Assembly (NCBI GenBank): GCA_022567875.1 | Contig: JADFGB010000018.1 | Location: forward strand, 1-10,685 | Origin: Bacteroidota bacterium | GTDB taxonomy: Bacteria > Bacteroidota > Ignavibacteria > Ignavibacteriales > Ignavibacteriaceae | Direction: 5' to 3' | DNA length: 10,685 nt | Part shown: piece by piece, positions 5,126 to 10,685 of the stretch | Position numbering within the stretch: the stretch's first letter is position 1 | Layout of the letters: each line of letters opens with the position of its first letter | The notes under the pieces: model-generated | Told to the model about the DNA's origin: nothing | The model's input: only the letters and a program-made list of their open reading frames with translations | Databases searched by the model: none | Translations under genes and position numbers: made by a program

Positions 5126-6048
5126 TGGGTGATTTTCATACACCCGTTTTGCTTAATGAAAGCATTGACTATTTGATAACAGATAAGTCAGGAACTTATT
5201 TTGATGGTACTCTTGGTTTTGGTGGACATTCATCTAAAATATTAGAAACAATTAATAAAAAAGGGCTTTTAGTTTCAACCGATGTTGATTTAGACGCATT
5301 TAATTACTCTAAAACAAAATTGGGAAAAGCACAAAATATGAAGCTTTATAACTTTAACTTTTCAAAAATTAAAATCATAGCTAAGCTTGATTCAATAAAA
5401 GCATTTAACGGTATTTTTGCTGATTTGGGTATTTCATCACATCAGATTGATGATCCGGCTTCCGGGTTTACATTTAGAAAGGAAGCAAGGTTAGATCTTA
5501 GAATGGATAAAACAATTAATCTAACTGCTGCCGATATAATCAATTCATTTGCGGAAGATGAAATATCCAATATTATTTTTAAATACGGAGAAGAAAGAAA
5601 TAGCAGAAAAATTGCAAAAAGGATTTGTAAAAAAAGAAAATTAAGTTCAATAAATACCACTACCAATCTTGCTGAAATTATTTCAGAGGTTGTACCGGAA
5701 AGATTTTTAAGGAAAACCCTTGCACGAGTATTCCAGGCATTAAGAATTTATATAAACAAAGAACTTGATGTATTAAAAACATTTTTAGATGATTCAGTAG
5801 ACCTGCTTGCCGAAGGCGGAAGAATAGTTGTTTTAACTTATCATTCATTGGAAGACAGAATAGTCAAAGAAAAATTTAAGTATGAATCTCTCACGTGTAT
5901 TTGTCCAAAAGATTATCCCGTATGTAGGTGTGAAAAAGTACCAAGGTTAAAAATTCTGACCAAAAAACCTGTTTATCCTTCTGACTTAGAATTATCATTA
6001 AATAGAAGAGCAAGAAGTGCAAAATTAAGAGCAGCCGTAAGAATATGA
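5125..6048 (+). CDS. rsmH: 16S rRNA (cytosine-1402-N4)-methyltransferase RsmH
   Basis: A 307-residue RsmH (MraW), the SAM-dependent enzyme that methylates N4 of C1402 in the decoding centre of 16S rRNA. The family motifs appear in order: HTPVLL at 5-10, the SAM-binding DGTLGFGGHS at 27-36, an acidic Asp53 after the second strand, DLGISSHQ at 100-107, GFTFRKEARLDLRMD in 114-128, FQALRIYINKEL around 203-213, YHSLEDRIVK at 239-248 and the basic terminal LNRRARSAKLRA at 292-303. A Cys cluster (Cys258, 260, 267, 269) before the C terminus is also usual. It has no clear ribosome-binding site. It starts inside the mraZ stop (TAATG) and overlaps ftsL by 4 nt (ATGA), so translation is probably coupled through the operon. 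Confidence 0.97.
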   Translation: MGDFHTPVLLNESIDYLITDKSGTYFDGTLGFGGHSSKILETINKKGLLVSTDVDLDAFNYSKTKLGKAQNMKLYNFNFSKIKIIAKLDSIKAFNGIFADLGISSHQIDDPASGFTFRKEARLDLRMDKTINLTAADIINSFAEDEISNIIFKYGEERNSRKIAKRICKKRKLSSINTTTNLAEIISEVVPERFLRKTLARVFQALRIYINKELDVLKTFLDDSVDLLAEGGRIVVLTYHSLEDRIVKEKFKYESLTCICPKDYPVCRCEKVPRLKILTKKPVYPSDLELSLNRRARSAKLRAAVRI

Positions 6049-6374
6049 AAAAGAATTCAAAAAAAACAATTCTGTATAATCTAATATTAATTGTTACAAT
6101 TGCATTTTTTGTCCTTGGTTACGTGGGGGTAAAATTAAAATATGATATACTTGCAAAAGACAAAGTCTTATTACAAAAAGAATTGAAAAACCAAAAAAAT
6201 TGGAAAATAAACTTATTAGCACAAAAGCAGAGCTTAACATCAGAAAGTAGAATTGTAGAAGTGGCTAAAAAAGAATTAGGATTGATAAGTTATTTAAAAC
6301 CGGAAAAGACAATGGTGGTTAACAAAACTAAAATCAAAGAGCTGTTAAATAAACTGGGAGGGCATAATGAATAA
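6045..6374 (+). CDS. ftsL: FtsL-like cell-division protein
   Basis: A 109-residue bitopic protein with a short basic cytoplasmic end (MKKNSKK), one membrane helix at about 9-29, a coiled-coil stretch at about 34-64, and the sequence SRIVEVAKKELGL at 68-80, which is typical of the FtsL/DivIC family end. FtsL acts in the periplasm as a scaffold joining FtsB/FtsQ to the septal synthase FtsW-FtsI. The sequence itself is poorly conserved across bacteria. The call rests on size, topology, the terminal motif and its position between rsmH and the ftsI-type gene. It begins by a 4-nt overlap with rsmH and its last 8 nt overlap the start of the next gene, which has its own strong GGGAGG. Confidence 0.88.
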   Translation: MKKNSKKTILYNLILIVTIAFFVLGYVGVKLKYDILAKDKVLLQKELKNQKNWKINLLAQKQSLTSESRIVEVAKKELGLISYLKPEKTMVVNKTKIKELLNKLGGHNE

Positions 6375-8361
6375 CTCCCGGGCATTTTTGGTCTTACTCG
6401 GTGTACTGACTTTATTTTCAATAATTGTAATGAAACTTGTAAATATTCAACTTATAAGGGGAGATGAATTAAAATATTTTGCCGAAAGACAGCAAATGAA
6501 AATAGAGAAAATTCAAGCTGAAAGAGGTTTGATTTATGATAGAAATAATGTTCTGCTTGTCTACAATAGAAATGATGCAACATTTTATTTGGATCTTTCA
6601 AAAACAAACAGACAAACAAAGGAAGAACTGGCAAAAATATTTTCAAAACTCACACACAAAACACAGCAATTCTTTTTAACAAAAATGAAAGGTGAAAACA
6701 AAACAATAACTTTGGCACAGCACGTTCTGCTTACAGATGCTAAAAGTTTAATGAAATTAAAGCTGCCCGGGTATTATTACAGAAAAGGAATTTCAAGAGA
6801 TTATTATTACAATAATTTTGCTTCGCATATTCTTGGTTATGTAAACACTCAATATAAAGGAGTAAACGGAGTAGAGAATTATTTTGATAACGAACTTGCA
6901 GGTATAAACGGACAAAGATTAGTCGTAAGAGATGCAACCGGTAAAATTATAACTGTAAAAGAAGATAGAACTAAAAATGTAATTACTGGAAATAATATCT
7001 ATTTAACTATAAATAAATCCTACCAAAAAATTTTAGAAGAAGAATTAAATAATGGGCTAAAAAAATACCAAGGTAAATATGCGATTGGTATAATTATGGA
7101 CCCGAATAACGGAGAGATTTTAGCTCTTGCAAATTCATCAGGATACGATCCTAATAATTATTGGAAATATAATGATGCTGAAAGAAAGAACAGGGCTGTA
7201 ACAGACACATATGAACCCGGCTCAACTTTTAAATCAATAACAATAGCAACGTTACTTGATCAAAATCTTGTAAACGAAAATGATATAGTTTTTACAGAAA
7301 ACGGAAGATATAAATTCAGTAATACTTATGTAACAGATACGCATAAAAGAGGATGGCTTACAGTAACTGAGGTTATTAAATACTCGAGTAATATAGGTAT
7401 AGCAAAGCTGGTACAGAAAATTGATAATGAAATTTATTATAAATATTTGCGTGGATTTGGTTTCGGAAATTATACTTCTGTTTCTTTACCGGGTGAGGTA
7501 AAAGGCAGATTAAAAAAACCTGATCAATGGTCAAAGATTTCAAAAGAGTTTATGTCCTTCGGTTATGAAATTGCGGTGACTCCCATTCAATTAATTTCTG
7601 CATACTCAGCACTTGTTAATGGAGGTAAATTATTTAAACCTCAAATAATTAAAAAGATTACAGATGCCTCCGGAAACATTGTTATTAATTCTAATCCGAA
7701 TTTAGTCAGAACTGTAATTTCTAAAAAAACGTCTGAAAGAATTAGGAATATATTAGCAACCGTTATTGACGGCGGGACAGGAATAAAAGCTAAAATTAAA
7801 TTTATTAATGCAGGTGGAAAAACAGGTACCTCACAAAGATTGATTAATGGTACATATTCTAAAAGTAAATATAATTCATCCTTTGTTGGATTTTTCCCTG
7901 TTGATAATCCGCAGATTATTTGTTTGGTTCTTGTTAATTCTCCTAAAGTAGGTAAATACGGCGGTCAGGTTGCAGCCCCAATATTCAAAAATATTTCAGA
8001 GAGAATAATAAAGAATAACTTTAATAAATTTTTAGAAAAGAAAGAATTCTTTATTCCTATTAATAATACAAAAACTGTTTATGTAAAAAAGGTTTTACAA
8101 ACTAAGGGTAATCTAAAATATTTAGATTTGGATTTTACAGGTGATATAAGCAAGGCAAGAATGAATGTTATGCCAAATTTAATTAACAGAACACTTTCGG
8201 AAGCTATATCAATTTTAACAAAACTTGGATTAAATTTTAAGGTAAGAGGGGCAGGTAAAATAGTAAAACAAAGTATAACACCCGGCACAAAATTGAGAGC
8301 CGGTTTAATGTGCAATATAAAAGCTAAAGAAATTTCATTAAAAGGAGTTACAATTTACTAA
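6367..8361 (+). CDS. ftsI: Septal peptidoglycan transpeptidase, FtsI/PBP2B-type with PASTA
   Basis: A 664-residue class B penicillin-binding protein that cross-links septal peptidoglycan. An N-terminal membrane anchor (about 6-24) is followed by the RGLIYDRNNVLL start of the pedestal domain and then the transpeptidase domain. The catalytic motifs are Ser286-Thr-Phe-Lys289 (in EPGSTFK), Ser340-Ser-Asn342 (in YSSNIG) and Lys485-Thr-Gly487 (in GKTGTSQ). A single PASTA domain at about 601-655 (MPNLINRTLSEAISILTKLG) ends the protein. C-terminal PASTA domains are known in Gram-positive PBP2B/SpoVD and in several Bacteroidota/Chlorobi PBPs, not in E. coli FtsI. GGGAGGG at 6356-6362 supports this start. 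The gene overlaps ftsL by 8 nt and murE by 1 nt. It should act with FtsL and, outside this window, FtsW. Confidence 0.95.
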   Translation: MNNSRAFLVLLGVLTLFSIIVMKLVNIQLIRGDELKYFAERQQMKIEKIQAERGLIYDRNNVLLVYNRNDATFYLDLSKTNRQTKEELAKIFSKLTHKTQQFFLTKMKGENKTITLAQHVLLTDAKSLMKLKLPGYYYRKGISRDYYYNNFASHILGYVNTQYKGVNGVENYFDNELAGINGQRLVVRDATGKIITVKEDRTKNVITGNNIYLTINKSYQKILEEELNNGLKKYQGKYAIGIIMDPNNGEILALANSSGYDPNNYWKYNDAERKNRAVTDTYEPGSTFKSITIATLLDQNLVNENDIVFTENGRYKFSNTYVTDTHKRGWLTVTEVIKYSSNIGIAKLVQKIDNEIYYKYLRGFGFGNYTSVSLPGEVKGRLKKPDQWSKISKEFMSFGYEIAVTPIQLISAYSALVNGGKLFKPQIIKKITDASGNIVINSNPNLVRTVISKKTSERIRNILATVIDGGTGIKAKIKFINAGGKTGTSQRLINGTYSKSKYNSSFVGFFPVDNPQIICLVLVNSPKVGKYGGQVAAPIFKNISERIIKNNFNKFLEKKEFFIPINNTKTVYVKKVLQTKGNLKYLDLDFTGDISKARMNVMPNLINRTLSEAISILTKLGLNFKVRGAGKIVKQSITPGTKLRAGLMCNIKAKEISLKGVTIY

Positions 8362-9830
8362 TGGAATTAAGTAATCTATTAAATAATATTCATGCTGTTC
8401 AAGTTACCGGAGAATTCCAGCGTAAAAATGTGGAAGCTATTGTTTATGATTCGAGAAATGTAAAAAAGAATTCAATTTTTGTTGCTATAAAAGGATATAA
8501 AACAGACGGTCATAAATTTATTTTAGATGCAATTAACAAGGGGGCTATTGCAGTTGTTTTAGAAGATGATAAAAATATTCCGGATGAAATATTTACTCAT
8601 CAAAATGTTCTTAAAATAGTAGTTAATAAAAGCAGAATAGCGCTTGCTGAATTATCAAAATATTTTTGGGATTCACCCTCGGATAAACTGAATCTTATTG
8701 GTATTACCGGGACGAACGGGAAAACAACAACATCATATTTACTTAAAAAAATTTTGGAAACAAGTAATTATAAAGTAGGGTTAACTGGGACTATTGCAAA
8801 TTATATCGGGGATAAAAAAATAGATTCATCTCTAACAACACCTGAATCAAACGATATGAATAAGCTGCTGAATGACATGTATTTGCAAGGATGCCAATAC
8901 GCTGTTATGGAGGTATCGTCTCACTCATTGGAATTAGAACGCACACATTCTTTAAATTTTAATGCAGGGGTTTTTACAAATATTTCATCTGAACATTTAG
9001 ATTTCCACAAAGATTTTAATAATTATCTTTCTGCCAAAAGAAAATTATTTCTCTCCCTCACTCAATCTGCATTTGGTGTTTATAACTCTGACGATAGTCA
9101 CAGCATCGACCTAATTAAAAATTCTAATGCTCCATTGTACTCATATGGACAAGCATTGAATGCAGATTTTAATATCAGTAAAATTAATTACAATTTGAAT
9201 GGAACCGAATTTGTAATTAACTATGACAATAATTCATATAACGTAAGCACTTCTCTTATTGGAGAATTTAATGCCTACAACGCTTGTGCAGCTTTTGCTG
9301 TTTCAATTTTATTTGGAGTTAAAGCTGAGACGGCAATTATGGGGATTAAAAAAACTGAACAAATTCCCGGGAGATTTGAAAAAATTAATATTGGAAATAA
9401 AACTGTCATAATTGATTATTCACATACTGCAGATAGTTTGGAGAAAGTATTACTTGTGATTAAAAAAATAAAAAAAGAAAAGCATCCTGTTTATACTGTA
9501 TTTGGATGCGGTGGAAACAGGGATAAAAGTAAAAGACCTGAAATGGGAAAAATAGCTTCCGAATTGAGTGATGAAATTATTATTACATCTGACAATCCGA
9601 GAGATGAAGAACCTTTGGCAATAATAAAAGAAATAGAAAAAGGTGTAAAAAAAAACAATTACAAAATTATTGAAGATAGAAAAGAAGCTATAATTAAGAC
9701 AATAGAAAGTTCGGAAGAAGATGCGGTGATCTTAATTGCCGGTAAAGGTCACGAAGATTACCAGGAAATTAAAGGAAAACGTTTTCATTTTTCAGATAAA
9801 GAAATAGTACAAAGTTTTTTGAAAATATGA
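8361..9830 (+). CDS. murE: UDP-MurNAc-L-Ala-D-Glu:meso-diaminopimelate ligase
   Basis: A 489-residue MurE, the ATP-dependent cytoplasmic ligase that adds the third residue to the peptidoglycan precursor. The N-terminal UDP-binding domain has DSRNVKKNSIFVAIKG. The ATP loop is GITGTNGKTTT at 114-124. TTPES and EVSSHSLELERTH contact the substrate, and Lys226 in SAKRKLF aligns with the carbamylated lysine. The DNPR motif at 411-414 and GKGHEDYQ around 461-468 are the signature of enzymes that select meso-diaminopimelate rather than lysine, so the cell wall is probably of the DAP type. It starts at the last base of the preceding stop codon; AAAGGAG (8341-8347) lies 13 nt upstream, a long spacing. 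The final ATGA overlaps murF. Confidence 0.97.
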   Translation: MELSNLLNNIHAVQVTGEFQRKNVEAIVYDSRNVKKNSIFVAIKGYKTDGHKFILDAINKGAIAVVLEDDKNIPDEIFTHQNVLKIVVNKSRIALAELSKYFWDSPSDKLNLIGITGTNGKTTTSYLLKKILETSNYKVGLTGTIANYIGDKKIDSSLTTPESNDMNKLLNDMYLQGCQYAVMEVSSHSLELERTHSLNFNAGVFTNISSEHLDFHKDFNNYLSAKRKLFLSLTQSAFGVYNSDDSHSIDLIKNSNAPLYSYGQALNADFNISKINYNLNGTEFVINYDNNSYNVSTSLIGEFNAYNACAAFAVSILFGVKAETAIMGIKKTEQIPGRFEKINIGNKTVIIDYSHTADSLEKVLLVIKKIKKEKHPVYTVFGCGGNRDKSKRPEMGKIASELSDEIIITSDNPRDEEPLAIIKEIEKGVKKNNYKIIEDRKEAIIKTIESSEEDAVILIAGKGHEDYQEIKGKRFHFSDKEIVQSFLKI

Positions 9831-10576
9831 GCAGTATCAGGTTAAACCTTAAGGATTTTTTTAATCTGCCGACCGCAGTTATTTATAATTCTGATGAGTT
9901 TAAATCTGTTACATCGGTTACAATTGATTCAAGGAATGTTAAAAAAAAGTCTGTGTTTTTGGCAATAAAAGGAGAAAATTTTGACGGCCATTCTTTTGTA
10001 AATGAAGCTGTTAAAAATGGATCAACAGCTGTTATGATAAATGAAAAAAGTTACAACAAATTTAACAGGTTGAATGTACCGATAATCACCGTGAGAGATA
10101 CAACCAAAGCTCTCGGTGATTTGGCAAATATTTGGAGAAATAAAATAAATACAAAAATTATAGGAATAACAGGAAGCGCAGGTAAAACTACAACAAAAGA
10201 AATGCTGGCTCAGATTTTAAAGGAAAAATATAAAGTGAATAAAACAAAAGCTAATTATAACAACCACATCGGTGTGCCGTTGACAATTTTAGATACGGAT
10301 TCAAAGAATGATTTTCTCGTACTTGAAATGGGATCAAATCATTTTGGTGAAATTGAATATGCATCAAAAATTGCTAAACCTGACTATGCTTTAATAACAA
10401 ATATCGGCTACTCACATCTTAAATATTTTAAGAATAAAGAGGGAGTGCTTAAAGAAAAAATATCTTTGTTCATAGAGTACAAAGTCTGCTTCCTGGAGGG
10501 TTGTTTCAAGATTTTTTACCGGGATTACGGTTACCCCCGTCAATACATGAATAATAAAATGAAGAGGGATTTCTAA
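9827..10576 (+). pseudogene. murF: MurF (UDP-MurNAc-tripeptide:D-Ala-D-Ala ligase), C-terminally broken
   Basis: The first ~215 residues are a good MurF, the ligase that adds D-Ala-D-Ala to complete the muropeptide. They include DSRNVKKKSVFLAIKGENFDGH in the N-terminal domain, the ATP loop GITGSAGKTTT at 113-123, NYNNHIGVPLT at 144-153, EMGSNHFGEI at 167-176 and TNIGYSHLKYF at 191-201, then GVLKEKISLF to residue 215. Complete MurF proteins are about 430-460 residues, so roughly half is missing. Residues 216-249 resemble nothing in MurF, and no other plus-strand frame resumes it. From about 10471 the DNA instead reads as a methyltransferase on the opposite strand. It starts by a 4-nt ATGA overlap with murE, without a visible ribosome-binding site. 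The break is either an assembly chimera near a contig end or a real rearrangement. Confidence 0.85.
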
Positions 10577-10685
10577 ACATTTCAAAAAGAAACGTTTTTT
10601 TTCCGATGAAGGTTCTTTTTTTTCAATAATAATAAGTGTCCCGTCTGATTTAAGCAGATTCCAGAAATCCGATAACAAGTGCTTC
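10412..10685 (-). CDS. Fragment of a SAM-dependent methyltransferase C terminus (cut by window edge)
   Basis: A minus-strand frame stays open to the right edge and stops at 10412. Its first ~20 visible residues, HLLSDFWNLLKSDGTLIIIE, match the end of a class I methyltransferase core (helix, then the LKxxGtLiiiE strand). ETTLQEADFVLYEQRYFF further on looks like the usual last helix and strand of such enzymes. The SAM-binding motifs would lie outside the window. The last ~20 codons (10412-10471) are antisense to sequence that is good MurF, so both cannot be native. The true end of this gene is probably lost at the junction. Substrate cannot be inferred. The family call is tentative, from short motif resemblance only. 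Confidence 0.4.
   Translation of the reverse strand, partial: KHLLSDFWNLLKSDGTLIIIEKKEPSSEKKRFFLKCLEIPLHFIIHVLTGVTVIPVKNLETTLQEADFVLYEQRYFFFKHSLFILKIFKM

Noticed and set aside
10472..10576. The last 34 residues of the murF frame as an unusual short MurF C terminus.
   Set aside because: They do not resemble the MurF central or C-terminal domain, and the complementary strand there reads as a methyltransferase end.

Overview
The window comes from an AT-rich bacterium, most likely of the Bacteroidota/Chlorobiota/Ignavibacteriota group. The main evidence is the C-terminal type IX secretion (T9SS) sorting domain of the gene at 2262-3841, which has the QNYPNPFNPSTTI motif typical of that group. The MPCGK-type tiny ribosomal protein, the meso-DAP-type MurE and the presence of murF directly after murE in the division/cell-wall (dcw) cluster fit a Chlorobi/Ignavibacteria-like member. 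This placement is an inference, not a phylogeny.

Layout. Positions 1-285 (minus) hold the start of an unrecognised single-pass membrane protein. A divergent intergenic region follows. A plus-strand operon then encodes an HU-family DNA-binding protein, a zinc-ribbon/TPR membrane protein and a 31-residue bS22/AURKAIP1-like ribosomal protein (1741-1836, preceded by a strong GGAGGT), and ends at an intrinsic terminator (1895-1924). A tRNA-Thr(CGT) gene lies at 2039-2111.

From about 2145 to 4271 lies an accessory island bounded by two 29-bp inverted copies of a palindromic element. It holds one minus-strand gene, clearly richer in G+C than its surroundings, for a secreted T9SS cargo protein. The protein has a plausible trypsin-like His/Asp/Ser triad and is broken by one frameshift near its N terminus. 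The intergenic DNA in and around the island is full of small palindromes belonging to at least two families (cores CGATAAATCG and CCTRCCGGTA). No transposase or integrase is visible.

From 4605 onward comes the dcw operon: a sigma70-like promoter, three 10-bp-spaced MraZ boxes, then mraZ, rsmH, ftsL, ftsI-type PBP (with PASTA), murE and murF, all overlapping by 1 to 8 nt and so probably translationally coupled. Together they encode the operon's own regulator, a 16S rRNA methyltransferase, a divisome scaffold, the septal transpeptidase and two UDP-MurNAc-peptide ligases. murF is genuine only to about residue 215. At about 10471 it is joined to an inverted fragment of what looks like the C terminus of a SAM-dependent methyltransferase, which is either an assembly chimera at a contig end or a real rearrangement.

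I see no clearly new defence or mobile system. The most unusual material is the palindrome-bounded, compositionally foreign, frameshifted T9SS protease-like gene and the covarying palindrome families around it.
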